DNA of 64,000 nucleotides from Lewinellaceae bacterium (GCA_020636005.1 JACJYR010000001.1:1436001-1500000); one strand, 5' to 3'. Shown: positions 25,387 through 34,621, numbered from the stretch's first letter. The notes: generated by a model not told the origin, from the sequence alone. A program made the numbers and translations.

Positions 25387-26826
25387 CGCATAGGCGTCAA
25401 CTTAAAAAAACCGAATATGATTAGATAAAATAAAAATGCTGCTTAGGTTTGTTCAAATCAACATTCAGAACACCTAAACAGCATATGAAAATTAAGTTGG
25501 AACAAATTAAGCGAAAAATTGGCGAACAACAAATAAACGCCATCGCAAAAAGTAGCGGTTTCCAAAAGCGGGAGCCGAGGAAAGTCACCGGATATAGTTT
25601 TTTTCTTGGTTTTTGCATGATGGTACAGCTTGGGCAGACGGGGCTGAGGGACTGGGCAAAAAGCATAGGGCGGCTGACCCAAAAGCTGGTCTCCAAACAA
25701 GGCCTCCAAAAAAAACTCCAGTTCAGGCACGAAGCTTTTGCCCGCCAACTTTTGGGGTTTGTACTCAAACAGTGCACGGCCTCAAACGGCCACCAGGGGG
25801 TTGCCCTCTTCGCACCGTTCAAGGAGGTCTATGTTGAGGACAGCACCTGTGTGGGGCTGCCCCGCAACCTGTCATCTTTCTACCCCGGCCCCCACAGCAA
25901 AACCCACGGGGAATGTGCCACTGCCCGCATACAGTTGCGCATGGAATTGGTGAGTGAATCCTACGAAGGGGTTTTTGTGGGGAGTTACCGTGAAAATGAC
26001 CAGGGTTTTGCGCACCGTATCGTTGAAATACTCACGGCAGGCTGCCTTGTGATCCGGGACAAAGGGTATTTTGTGCTGGCCGCCTTCCGGGCGATCATGG
26101 AGAAAAAGGCGTTTTTCCTGTCCCGCCTCCGCTTTGGGACAACCGTTTTTGATGCGCAGACCGGGGAAAAAATGGATTTGCTGAAAGAGCTCAAGGCTTT
26201 GAAAAAAGCAGGCCGCCAAGTCCTTGACAAGGAAATATTGCTGGGGGGCAAGGAGAAACTGCCAGTCCGCCTGGTGGCCATCGAAGCCCCTGAAGAGGCC
26301 AAACGGATGAGGCAGCACAAGGCCCGTACTGACCGCAGTGCAAAGGCCGCCCATTCCAGAGAGTACATCCAACTGCTGGGCTGGACCATTTTCATAACAA
26401 ATGTCAACAAGGAAACCTGGGGGGGCCGGGACATCATCAGGGCCTACCGGTACCGTTGGCGCATTGAAATAGTGTTCAAGTGTTGGAAAAGCAAGTTCAA
26501 CCTGGACAAGTTCTTCGAAGGCAGGGAAACAATATCGCCACCGAGGGCAGCCATGACCATCTACCTGATGCTTGCTTGGTTGACCTTGACAATGGGGGCT
26601 TGGTATGGGTATTTTGTGCACCGGGTTTACGAAGAAAAGAAGAAATTCATCAGCATGCTGCTGTTCGCCGATTTTGTCAAAGAACGGTTTTGGGAAATAC
26701 TTTTGGCAAGCGACCTCGATGTTTTCATCGGTGAGCTTGCCAGATATTATTCCCATGACAAACGAAAATCCCGAAAATGCTATCTCGAATTTTTGTATGA
26801 AATAAATTTAAGTTGACGCCTATGCG
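25387..26826 (+). mobile_element. IS4-family insertion sequence, copy 2
   Basis: 1440 bp with the same 20-base terminal inverted repeats as copy 1, in inverted orientation relative to it. The two copies bracket about 3.5 kb (GH3, nucleoid-associated and small hypothetical genes). Both keep matching direct target duplications, which indicates two simple insertions and no net inversion of the segment between them. Confidence 0.95.
25485..26816 (+). CDS. IS4-family DDE transposase (copy 2)
   Basis: 443 aa from the ATG at 25485. Catalytic signature as in copy 1 (VEDSTC, IRDKGY, and the exact YREK motif YRYRWRIEIVFKCWK). The only residue difference I find is Ala in LLASDLDVF, from a single G/A change near base 26707. 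The stop lies 10 bases inside the right end. Confidence 0.95.
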   Translation: MKIKLEQIKRKIGEQQINAIAKSSGFQKREPRKVTGYSFFLGFCMMVQLGQTGLRDWAKSIGRLTQKLVSKQGLQKKLQFRHEAFARQLLGFVLKQCTASNGHQGVALFAPFKEVYVEDSTCVGLPRNLSSFYPGPHSKTHGECATARIQLRMELVSESYEGVFVGSYRENDQGFAHRIVEILTAGCLVIRDKGYFVLAAFRAIMEKKAFFLSRLRFGTTVFDAQTGEKMDLLKELKALKKAGRQVLDKEILLGGKEKLPVRLVAIEAPEEAKRMRQHKARTDRSAKAAHSREYIQLLGWTIFITNVNKETWGGRDIIRAYRYRWRIEIVFKCWKSKFNLDKFFEGRETISPPRAAMTIYLMLAWLTLTMGAWYGYFVHRVYEEKKKFISMLLFADFVKERFWEILLASDLDVFIGELARYYSHDKRKSRKCYLEFLYEINLS

Positions 26827-27099
26827 ATTTCACATCGGGATTATTTTTAAAAAACCCTTCCATTGCTGGGGTTTTCAAAATCAAAATGGTGAAGTTATTT
26901 TTTCATCGTTACTTAAAGTAAAAACTGCTGCGGACAAGTTTCAATCAAGTTGGGCGCCAATGGAATTGTCTTTTACTTAGCGCCAAAATTAAGAACAAAT
27001 GGCCGATTGGCGTGAAGGAAGATCGATGACTTTTGCTGTGCCCAGGCAAGTAAGTGCCTTTGTCCCTCTTCCACCGTCCGCCGTCCACCTTCTATACAT

Positions 27100-28332
27100 A
27101 TGGACACCCTTACCCAGTTAACCCTCGGTGCTGCCTGCGGCGAGGCCGTTTTAGGAAAAAAGGTCGGCAACCGGGCCATGCTCTGGGGCGCCTTTGGCGG
27201 CCTGCTGCCCGACTTCGACGTATTCGCCATGTTCTTCACGGACGAGATGACAGCCCTCGCCTTTCACCGGGGCTTTATGCACTCCATCCTCTTCGCAGTG
27301 CTGGCGGCCCTGGGGCTGGGCTGGCTGGTAGAGCGGCTTTACAGCAGCGGTTTTTACCGGCGACGACGGTACAAGTGGGCAGTGGCTGGTTTTATCATAG
27401 CCTTTTACCTGCTGTTGCTGGGGGGCTTTTATTTTATTTTCCGGCAGGCCATTTTGAATGTTGGTTTTCTGGCGGCTGCGGCGTTGGCAGGTGCTGGCTT
27501 GGTATGGTTTCTTTGGTCAAAATACATCAGCGAAGAACTGGACGAGGTACAGGCCACCCGCCGGGACTGGATGTGGCTCTTCTTCATCTCCATCGTTACC
27601 CATCCCATCCTCGACTGCTTTACGGTGTTCGGCACCCAGCTTTTCCAGCCTTTTTCCGATTACCGGGTGTCTTTTGACAACATTTCCGTGGCTGATCCTA
27701 TCTATACCGTCCCGCTATTGCTGGGCATCCTGGCAGCAGCATTTATCAGGAGGGACAAGAAGGCAAGGCAACTGGCGAATTGGGCGGGCCTGGTGCTGAG
27801 TTCTGCGTACATGGCTTTGTCATTTTACCACAAGGCGCAGTTCAACAAAGTTTTCGAACAATCGCTGGGCGACAGGGGCATCCGCTACGAGCGCTTTATG
27901 TCTGGCCCTACCATCCTCAACAACTACCTTTGGTCCGGTGTGGCGGAGGGCGACACAGCCTACTACCAGGGTTTCTATTCCCTGCTGGACAAAGAGCAAA
28001 AAATCCATCAGATTTATACCCTTCCCAAAAACCACAACCTGGTGGTTGGCCACCAGGACGACCGATCCATGCGCATATTACGTTGGTTTTCAAAAGGTTA
28101 TTACAACATCATCACCCGGCAGGACGGCCAATTGCAATTGAACGATCTGCGCTACGGCTCTTTCGAGGAGGGTTTTAAAACGGAAAACGACTACATCTTC
28201 AAGTTCATTCTGGAAGAAAAGGATGGACAAATGGAGGCCAAACAGTCAAGGGAAGGAAGGGAAATCAACGGGGAGGCGTTCAGCAAATTTTTCAAGCGGG
28301 TATTGGCGGAACAAGTGGCAGAAAGCCGTTGA
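27100..28332 (+). CDS. Membrane metal-dependent hydrolase (YdjM/DUF457-like)
   Basis: 410 aa. The N-terminus has the family's metal-site pattern: MDTLTQLTLGAACGEAVLG, GGLLPDFDVFAMFF (Asp), FHRGFMHSILF (His-x4-His), and later THPILDCFTVFGTQLF. There are four or five membrane helices (about residues 60-80, 95-140, 155-175, 210-225, 230-250). The C-terminal 150 residues are soluble and characteristic of the Bacteroidota subgroup. The reaction is unproven for most members. It is an isolated gene between IS copy 2 and a palindromic repeat. Confidence 0.85.
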   Translation: MDTLTQLTLGAACGEAVLGKKVGNRAMLWGAFGGLLPDFDVFAMFFTDEMTALAFHRGFMHSILFAVLAALGLGWLVERLYSSGFYRRRRYKWAVAGFIIAFYLLLLGGFYFIFRQAILNVGFLAAAALAGAGLVWFLWSKYISEELDEVQATRRDWMWLFFISIVTHPILDCFTVFGTQLFQPFSDYRVSFDNISVADPIYTVPLLLGILAAAFIRRDKKARQLANWAGLVLSSAYMALSFYHKAQFNKVFEQSLGDRGIRYERFMSGPTILNNYLWSGVAEGDTAYYQGFYSLLDKEQKIHQIYTLPKNHNLVVGHQDDRSMRILRWFSKGYYNIITRQDGQLQLNDLRYGSFEEGFKTENDYIFKFILEEKDGQMEAKQSREGREINGEAFSKFFKRVLAEQVAESR

Positions 28333-28400
28333 TGCGCTGTGCCTACGCTTCCTTGCAAAGGAAAAGGTTTTAAAACACCACCCGTACCGGCTTTTATACC

Positions 28401-28521
28401 CTGCACCAATGGGTTTTGTGCAAACCGCATTTTTTGTTGAGAAGATTGAGAAGAGTTGCGGAATAAACTATCTCAACCATCTCAACCCTGTTGCCTATTT
28501 GCACAAAACCTAATGGTGCAG
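28401..28521. repeat. 121-bp imperfect palindrome, MITE-like
   Basis: Outer arms: CTGCACCAATGGGTTTTGTG at 28401 pairs with CACAAAACCTAATGGTGCAG ending at 28521. The pairing continues inward with mismatches (TTGAGAAGATTGAGAAGAG against CTATCTCAACCATCTCAAC) to a centre near 28460. No coding frame. It lies between the hydrolase gene and lpdA, which converge. Confidence 0.65.
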
Positions 28522-28564
28522 AGTTTAGCGTAAGCGATGTTTGACCTTTTAATAATAAGTCCCA

Positions 28565-28604
28565 AAACACGCAAACACGCAAACACGCAAACACAAAAAC
28601 ACAC
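28565..28604. repeat. 8-bp tandem repeat
   Basis: AAACACGC is repeated three times exactly and twice more in degenerate form, just beyond the 3' end of lpdA. Likely a replication-slippage tract. Confidence 0.8.
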
Positions 28605-28605
28605 C

Positions 28606-30009
28606 CTAAATATGCAGTGCCCTGTCCGCCGTAGCTGCCAGGGCGGCCTCTTTGATGGCTTCTGTGAACGTTGGGTGCGCATGGCTCATCCGGGCGCAGT
28701 CCTCTGCCGAGGCGCGGAATTCCATCAGCGCCACGCCTTCGGCAATCATATCCGCTGCACGGGCGGCCACCATGTGAACGCCCAGTATTTCATCGGTGTC
28801 CTGGTGGGCCAATATTTTCACCATGCCATCCGTGTCGGTGCTGGCCCTGGCACGGCCGAGCGCCTTCATGGGGAACTTGCCGACCTTGTAGGGTGTGCCT
28901 GCTTCCTTTAGCTGCTCTTCCGTTTGGCCGACGCCGGCCACTTCCGGCCAGGTATAGACCACGCCGGGGATGAGGTTGTAGTCAACATGGGGCTGTTGGC
29001 CGGCGATGGTTTCTGCGACGAACACACCTTCCTCTTCGGCCTTGTGCGCCAGCATGGCGCCCTGCACTACGTCGCCGATGGCGTAGATGCCCTTCACGGT
29101 GGTCTCCAAATGGCTGTCCACTTTGATGCGGCCTTTATCGTCTTTTTCAACGCCTGCGTTTTCCAGGCCCAGGTTGTCCGTGTAGGGCCTGCGGCCAATG
29201 GCCACCAGGCAGTAGTCTGCATCCAGGGTAAAAGTGTCGTCGCTGTCCCTTTTTTGCACTTCTACTTTCACGCCCTTGGCGGTGGCAGTCACCGTGTTCA
29301 CCTTGTGTTTCAGGTGAAACTTCATGCCGAGCTTTTTCAGGGAGCGCTGTAGTTCCTTGCTGCAGTCGCCATCCATGTTGGCGATGATGCGGTCGAGGAA
29401 TTCGACCACTTCCACCTCGGTGCCGAGTCGGGCATACACCGAGCCGAGCTCCAGCCCGATGACCCCGCCACCGATGACGACCATGCGCTTGGGCACCTTG
29501 TCAATGTTTAGTGCTTCGGTGGAGGTGATGATGCGTTTTTTGTCGTAGTTAAATGCTGGTGGCGTAATGGGCTTGGAGCCGGTGGCAATGATGACTTTTT
29601 CCGTCTCCAATTCTTCTTTTGAGCCATCGGCCTTTGCGATGCTGATTTTATGGGCGTTGACAAACGAACCGTGCCCGTGGTGGACATCAATCTTGTTTTT
29701 TTTCATCAAAAATTCCACTCCCTTCACGGTCTGGTCCACCACTTCGTTTTTTCGCTTTATCATCTGCGGCATATTGACCTTGAGGCTGGACAGGCCGATA
29801 CCGTGCAGCTCGAAGTTGTCCTTTGCATTGTGGAAATGCTCGGAACTGTCGAGCAGCGCTTTGGATGGGATGCAGCCGACGTTGAGGCAGGTACCGCCCA
29901 GTGCGTCGTATTTTTCAATAATGGCGGTTTTCATGCCCAACTGGGCGCAACGGATGGCCGCTACATATCCGCCCGGGCCGGAGCCAATGACAGTGACATC
30001 GTATTTCAT
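28606..30009 (-). CDS. lpdA: Dihydrolipoyl dehydrogenase
   Basis: 467 aa. It is the E3 subunit that reoxidises lipoamide of 2-oxo-acid dehydrogenase complexes with NAD+. Visible: FAD-binding GSGPGGYVAAIRC (residues 9-21), redox-active disulfide Cys41/Cys46 in GGTCLNVGCIPSK, NAD-binding GGGVIGLELGSVYARLG, the second FAD block GIYAIGDVVQGAMLAHKAEEEG, and the catalytic His in SHAHPTFTEAIKEA. All catalytic residues are present. It is not next to E1 or E2 genes here, which suggests use by several complexes. Confidence 0.96.
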   Translation of the reverse strand: MKYDVTVIGSGPGGYVAAIRCAQLGMKTAIIEKYDALGGTCLNVGCIPSKALLDSSEHFHNAKDNFELHGIGLSSLKVNMPQMIKRKNEVVDQTVKGVEFLMKKNKIDVHHGHGSFVNAHKISIAKADGSKEELETEKVIIATGSKPITPPAFNYDKKRIITSTEALNIDKVPKRMVVIGGGVIGLELGSVYARLGTEVEVVEFLDRIIANMDGDCSKELQRSLKKLGMKFHLKHKVNTVTATAKGVKVEVQKRDSDDTFTLDADYCLVAIGRRPYTDNLGLENAGVEKDDKGRIKVDSHLETTVKGIYAIGDVVQGAMLAHKAEEEGVFVAETIAGQQPHVDYNLIPGVVYTWPEVAGVGQTEEQLKEAGTPYKVGKFPMKALGRARASTDTDGMVKILAHQDTDEILGVHMVAARAADMIAEGVALMEFRASAEDCARMSHAHPTFTEAIKEAALAATADRALHI

Positions 30010-30163
30010 AAAATGGGTGATAAGTATTTGTTAGACATGGTTTGACAGTTGTTTGAAATTGTTGGAGATGGTTTGAGATTTAAAAATGGAACGCATAACT
30101 CATTGATCGGCAACCATTTTCAAACGATTTCAAACAACCTCAAACGAATTAAAACCGCAGAGC

Positions 30164-31519
30164 TTATTGGGCTTTGTCACCACCTCCGCCTCCTTTGCCG
30201 CCCCTGTCGCCCCGGCCCTTATTGCCCCTTGATCGGCCGCTGCGGCCCCTGTTTCCAGTGCCGTTACCCCTTCCCCGGCCTTGTTTGGGATGGTTGGCTT
30301 TCGCCTCCGGCGAGGGTGGGGTGGTAGAATCGTCGTCGGCTTTTTTGTCCTTTTGCGGGGGGCGCTCAGGCCTTCTATCCCTGCCATCACCGCCTTTTTT
30401 CTTTTTCTTGCGGCGGTTCCTTTCGTCGGGGGGCAGTTCGATCACGCCTGTCACATCGCCGTAATCGTGTTCCACTTCGACGGGCAGGTTGGCTTCCACC
30501 TGCAGGTTTTCGAGGTCGTCGGGGAATTCGCCTTTTTTGTTCATTTCCCTGACGGAGCGCACCTTCGGCAAGTCAAGGGGGTACATTCGGCCCCGGCCGG
30601 CCTCCTGTTCGTAGGAGTAGTACATGAGGCCCTTGAAAATATCGGTCTTCACCAGGACGACCCTTCCCTTCTTGGTCCGCAGTTTTTCGGCGTCTTCGGG
30701 GAAGTTGGAGAGGGCTTCCATGTAGGTGTCCAGTTCGTAGTTGAGGCAGCATTTCAGGCGGCCACACTGGCCGGAGAGCTTCGCCTGGTTGATGGCGAGG
30801 TTCTGGTAGCGGGCGGCGGCGGTGGAGACGGTTCGGTAAGAAGTCAACCAGGTGGAACAGCAAAGCTCCCGCCCACAGGGGCCGATGCCGCCGATCCTTG
30901 CAGACTCCTGGCGGGCGCCGATTTGGCGCATTTCAATCTTGATCTTGAACTCCTTGGCAAAATGCCGGATAAGTTCCCGGAAGTCCACCCGCCCGTCTGC
31001 GGTATAGTAAAAGGTGGCCTTCTTGCCGTCGCCCTGGAACTCCACGTCGCCGATTTTCATGTTCAGGTCCAGTGTTCGGGCAATGGCCCTTGCCCGCACC
31101 ATCACGTCCATCTCGCTTTGGCGCACCTCGTCCAGTTTTTCCATGTCCCGTTCGTTGGCTTTGCGCACTACTTTCGGGAAAAAGCCGTCCTCTGGCACCC
31201 GCTTTTTGCGCATCTGCAGGCGGACGAGCTCGCCGGAGAGGGAGACCTTGCCGACGTCGAACCCTGCTTGTGATTCTACCACGACCAGGTCGCCCGTGTT
31301 GGCCCTGGTGAACGGTTGATTATAATAAAAACTTTTCCTGGCCCCGTTTTTAAAGCTCACTTCCACGACATGGAAAGGCTCGACATCCTCAATATCCATC
31401 GAAGCCAACCAGTCATAGGTGTTCAAGCGGTTGCAACCGCCCGTGCTACAGTTGCCGTTGCTCCTGCAGCCTAAGGGTTCGCCGTCTTTTGAATTAGTTG
31501 TACATCCTGCACAAGCCAT
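30164..31519 (-). CDS. PSP1/RicT-like regulatory protein with RG-rich tail
   Basis: 451 aa. Residues about 40-310 form a PSP1 domain like Bacillus RicT (YaaT): HVVEVSFKNGARKSFYYN, VKVEMRQIG-like KIEMRQIGARQESARIGGIG, PCGRELCCSTWL, KLSGQCGRLKCCLNYEL. The clustered cysteines plus those in the Cys-rich N-terminus (ACAGCTT, GGCNRL) suggest metal or Fe-S binding; RicT is part of an Fe-S complex affecting RNA maturation. After about residue 355 comes a low-complexity tail rich in Lys, Arg and Gly (RGRGNGTGNRGRSGRSRG), likely RNA-binding. It follows holB on the same strand, an order shared with Firmicutes. Confidence 0.87.
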   Translation of the reverse strand: MACAGCTTNSKDGEPLGCRSNGNCSTGGCNRLNTYDWLASMDIEDVEPFHVVEVSFKNGARKSFYYNQPFTRANTGDLVVVESQAGFDVGKVSLSGELVRLQMRKKRVPEDGFFPKVVRKANERDMEKLDEVRQSEMDVMVRARAIARTLDLNMKIGDVEFQGDGKKATFYYTADGRVDFRELIRHFAKEFKIKIEMRQIGARQESARIGGIGPCGRELCCSTWLTSYRTVSTAAARYQNLAINQAKLSGQCGRLKCCLNYELDTYMEALSNFPEDAEKLRTKKGRVVLVKTDIFKGLMYYSYEQEAGRGRMYPLDLPKVRSVREMNKKGEFPDDLENLQVEANLPVEVEHDYGDVTGVIELPPDERNRRKKKKKGGDGRDRRPERPPQKDKKADDDSTTPPSPEAKANHPKQGRGRGNGTGNRGRSGRSRGNKGRGDRGGKGGGGGDKAQ

Positions 31520-31737
31520 ATTTTTTTGGAATTAGAAGTGGGAGCGGTGGTGAGCGGTGATGCCACCGGTGGGCTTTGAATTTTGACCCATGCTGGTATC
31601 ATTCGCCATGCTTTCCACAACCCACGATTTCAATCATGGTGATGCAATTTGACGGGTTGAAAAAAGTAAACTCAGGCAAGCAAAGCAGGTGCAATTCATT
31701 GGTTTTCAGTACGCACCATTGTTTGCTGCTATTTTCT

Positions 31738-32865
31738 TTACTGTTTACGGGCCTCAAATTGCGGGTCACGCAAAATTTTGTTCAATTGAATGGAAGCGTC
31801 CAGAAAAAGTATTTTCTGGTTGGCATTCCGCTCGATGAAATAAGCGCAATCGTTGAAGAGCGCTGCGATGCGCCCTATTTGGCCGAAGCCGATAATCTTT
31901 GTCAAATTCTGTGCGCTGGCCAGTTCATTGGCCAATAGGCGGACATCCTTCCTGCCCGTCATTTTCAGCGCCATGTATTCCCGCATAAAATGCAGGCCAT
32001 ATTGTAAAAACTGCTTTTGGTTTTCCCGGCCAAGGCCGGCGAACTGCTCCGACCAGGAGGCCATTTCTACGCCGTTCCCTTTGTAGCACTTCCGCAGCCA
32101 GTCCAAAAAAAGCGCCGAGTTGTCGTTCTCCGGTTGGGCTGCTATTTTCAGGGCTTCGTTAAAATCGCCGTCTGACAGGTTGGCGATTGCCATGGCTTTG
32201 TTGGCCGGCATATTTTTCAAATCCACCAGGCCCTGCTGTACTTCTTCGTTGGTCAGCCGGTCTATTTTCACCAGTTGGCACCTTGATAGGATCGTGTTCA
32301 ATATCAGTTCCTGGTTTTCCGCCACGAAAATAAGCAGTGTGTCGTCCGGCGGTTCTTCAATCAATTTCAACAAGCGGTTGCCCTCCTTGCCCAGGTATTC
32401 AGGCAGCCACATCAGCAGTATCTTGTAGCGGCCTTCAAAAGCTTTAAGGCTCAGTTTTTTAACAATCTGTACGCATTCTTCCTTGTTGATGTTGCCCTGT
32501 TTGTTTTCTGCCCCGATGCGCTGGAGCCATTGGTTTACCTCGAAGTAGGGGTTTTCTTCCAGCGCCTTCCGCCATTCTGGCAGGAAGGTGTCGCTGGTGA
32601 CATTGGTGCCTACTACCGGGAAGGCAAAGTGCAGGTCGGGATGGACGGACTTTTCCGCTTTCAGGCAGTTGCTGCATTTCCCGCAAGGCTCGCCCTCCGC
32701 TTTGTTTTCACAAAGTGCATACTGGGCAAATGCCAATGCCAGGGCCAGTCCCCCGCTACCTGGCGTACCAAGGAACATCAGGGCATGAGGAATGCACCCA
32801 CTCTCCGCCATTTTCCGCAAAAATGCTTTGGCGGGCCGCTGGCCGATGACGTTTGAAAAGTTCAT
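31738..32865 (-). CDS. holB: DNA polymerase III delta' subunit
   Basis: 375 aa from the ATG at 32865 (MNFSNVIGQRPAKAFLRK). Part of the clamp loader. It has the AAA+ fold with a degenerate P-loop (GTPGSGGLAL, no Walker Lys), normal for delta' because it does not hydrolyse ATP. The zinc module follows (CENKAEGEPCGKCSNCLK), then KLSLKAFEGRYKILLMWLPEYLG and LLKLIEEPPDDTLLIFVAEN, and sensor region NTILSRCQLVKID. The PSP1/RicT gene lies downstream on the same strand, about 220 bases away. Confidence 0.92.
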   Translation of the reverse strand: MNFSNVIGQRPAKAFLRKMAESGCIPHALMFLGTPGSGGLALALAFAQYALCENKAEGEPCGKCSNCLKAEKSVHPDLHFAFPVVGTNVTSDTFLPEWRKALEENPYFEVNQWLQRIGAENKQGNINKEECVQIVKKLSLKAFEGRYKILLMWLPEYLGKEGNRLLKLIEEPPDDTLLIFVAENQELILNTILSRCQLVKIDRLTNEEVQQGLVDLKNMPANKAMAIANLSDGDFNEALKIAAQPENDNSALFLDWLRKCYKGNGVEMASWSEQFAGLGRENQKQFLQYGLHFMREYMALKMTGRKDVRLLANELASAQNLTKIIGFGQIGRIAALFNDCAYFIERNANQKILFLDASIQLNKILRDPQFEARKQ

Positions 32866-32936
32866 TGTTTCGTGGCTGCATTGTCCCATTGTCCCATTGT
32901 TGTTCTACAATGAAACAAGGTAGCAATGAAGCTATC

Positions 32937-33404
32937 TCAACTGTTTAACCAATCCAGGATTTCATCATCCAAGGGGCTTGCAGAAGAAGGAAGGCTACGG
33001 ATCAGGCACCCGTTCTCGTCGAGGAGGTATTTCTGAAAGTTCCAGTCCACCCGGCTGTCCGCTACGCCGTTTTCGGATTTGCGGGTCAGCCAACGATAAA
33101 CCGGGTGTGCCGTTATGTCTATTTTGGCGGCCAGGGGGAATGTGACCCCGTACCGCAGGCTACAGAACGACTTTATTTCATTATTTGAACCTGGCTCCTG
33201 ACCGCCAAAATTGTTGGCCGGGAAGCCGACGATGGCCAATTTGTCACCATACCCCTCGTACAACTCCTGTAGTTGTTGATATTGCGGCGTGTAACCGCAT
33301 TCGGAGGCTACATTGACTATCATCAGTTTTTTGCCTTTAAAACCAGCAAAGTCGATAGTTCCTCCTTCAATGCTTTCTACCTTGAATTGATGTATCGTAT
33401 CCAC
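32937..33404 (-). CDS. Glutathione peroxidase-family (thiol peroxidase)
   Basis: 155 aa from a GTG start at 33404, the only start that keeps the N-terminal strand. The peroxidatic Cys36 is in VNVASECGYTPQYQQL; the other tetrad residues are seen in FPANNFGGQEPG (Gln) and VDWNFQKYLLDENG (Trp, Asn). It carries Cys rather than selenocysteine and probably works with thioredoxin to reduce hydroperoxides. Length is normal. The gene is on the same strand as holB and upstream of it, with a 71-base gap. Confidence 0.93.
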   Translation of the reverse strand: MDTIHQFKVESIEGGTIDFAGFKGKKLMIVNVASECGYTPQYQQLQELYEGYGDKLAIVGFPANNFGGQEPGSNNEIKSFCSLRYGVTFPLAAKIDITAHPVYRWLTRKSENGVADSRVDWNFQKYLLDENGCLIRSLPSSASPLDDEILDWLNS

Positions 33405-33637
33405 TGTATTTCAGCAAAGGAAATTGAAAATTGGGAAACTTGAAATTGTTCGCTACCGGATTCGGGGGACATTTCACCTTCCATCTTCCATTTCCGTATG
33501 TCAAATTATCCTGGTTGATTTTTGTTGAAAATTTTGAAAGGGTAAAGGTAAACAGTGTTGGGGGTTGTTGTTGGCATGACCGCCCTTTTTTCTAAAGGCA
33601 GGTTTTTAATCCATTGAAAATCAAAATACTATACAAT

Positions 33638-33886
33638 ATGAGAGCATCGGTAGAAATCAGCATGTATCCGTTCCAACCAGATTATGGCACGCCCATCCTC
33701 CATTTTATTGAGCGGCTGCGGCGGCACAAAGGCCTGACCCTGCACACCAACACGATGAGCACGCAGATTTTTGGCGACTACGGGGAAATAATGGGCGTTT
33801 TAACCCAGGAAATGAAAGCAGCATTTGAGGAAGGGGAAACGACGGTGATGGTGATGAAAATAGCCAACCTGGACCTGCGGCCCTGA
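33638..33886 (+). CDS. Thiamine-binding-like protein (MTH1187/YkoF family)
   Basis: 82 aa from the ATG at 33638; an upstream TTG frame start is not needed. It follows the small ferredoxin-like family: VEISMYPFQPDYGTPILHFI, LTLHTNTMSTQIFGDYGEIM, VMVMKIANLDL. Relatives such as YkoF bind thiamine or its hydroxymethylpyrimidine part, others are of unknown function. Cytoplasmic. It converges with the LytTR regulator gene, with 6 bases between stops. Confidence 0.85.
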   Translation: MRASVEISMYPFQPDYGTPILHFIERLRRHKGLTLHTNTMSTQIFGDYGEIMGVLTQEMKAAFEEGETTVMVMKIANLDLRP

Positions 33887-33892
33887 TGGGGT

Positions 33893-34621
33893 TCAGACAT
33901 CCCGCTTCCATAGCCGCCCGGCGATAAGGGTATTGAAAATGGTATCCTGCAGGCTGCGGCTCACGGGGATGCGCTTGTCCTTGATGATGAGCATGTTGCC
34001 GTCCATCAACTCTATTTTGTCCAGCGAAACGATAAAAGAGCGGTGAACCCGGAGGAACTTATCGGGCGGCAGTTCGGACTCCAACTGTTTCAGGGAGAGC
34101 AGTGTCATGTACCTTTTCAGGGGGGTATAAATGAAAACATAGTCCTTCTCGCTTTCGAAAAACAGCACGTCGTCCAGTTTGATCTTGATGAACTGCCCGT
34201 CGCTTTTAATGAAAAAATAGCCAGGATCGGCGGTCGGCGGTTTTGGTAAAGGTTGGCGCTGCATCTCAAAATGATGCTTGGCCTTGTTGGCTGCTTTCAG
34301 GAAGCGCTGGAAGGAGATGGGCTTCACCAGGTAGTCCAGCGCATTCAATTCAAACCCTTCGATGGCATAGTCCCGGTAGGCGGTGGTAAAGATGACCGCA
34401 GGCGGGTGCTCCAGCGAACGGACGAACTCTGTACCGGTCAGGTCGGGCATTTGGATGTCGAGAAAAAGGAGGTCCACTTGGTGTTCGTGCAACATTTCAT
34501 TGGCTTCGAGCGCGCCCTTGCAGGTGCCTGCCAAGGAGAGGAAGGGCACCTGTTCCACATACCCGGCAATGCCCTTTCGGGCAACCGGTTCGTCATCTAT
34601 TACCAGGCAGGTTATTGTCAT
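33893..34621 (-). CDS. LytTR-family response regulator
   Basis: 242 aa. Receiver domain: acidic D9-D10-E11, phosphoacceptor D55 in LFLDIQMPDLTG, Thr in IFTTAY, Lys in DYLVKPI. Residues about 140-240 are a LytTR DNA-binding domain (FFIKSDGQFIKIKLDDVLFFES, YVFIYTPLKRYMTLLSLKQLE, FLRVHRSFIVSLDKIE, IPVSRSLQ). It pairs with the LytS-type kinase gene just upstream on the same strand. Targets are unknown; relatives control secreted or surface functions. Confidence 0.93.
   Translation of the reverse strand: MTITCLVIDDEPVARKGIAGYVEQVPFLSLAGTCKGALEANEMLHEHQVDLLFLDIQMPDLTGTEFVRSLEHPPAVIFTTAYRDYAIEGFELNALDYLVKPISFQRFLKAANKAKHHFEMQRQPLPKPPTADPGYFFIKSDGQFIKIKLDDVLFFESEKDYVFIYTPLKRYMTLLSLKQLESELPPDKFLRVHRSFIVSLDKIELMDGNMLIIKDKRIPVSRSLQDTIFNTLIAGRLWKRDV

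Larger units (their letters stand above)
25353..26915 (+). repeat. MITE-like element, copy E, split by an IS
   Basis: The element reads on the plus strand: left part 25353-25386, right part 26827-26915. IS copy 2 is inserted at the same apex position as in copy C. The right part matches copy A closely (AAAACCCTTCCATTGCTGGGG, then the TTTCATCGTTACTTA end). Confidence 0.85.

Noticed and set aside
20394..26826. Composite transposon made of the two IS copies
   Set aside because: Each IS has its own matching 9-bp duplication within a pre-existing repeat, so they are separate insertions; a composite would share one duplication at the outer ends only.
28565..28604. CRISPR-like or regulatory tandem array
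   Set aside because: Only an 8-bp unit in direct tandem without spacers; a simple slippage tract.
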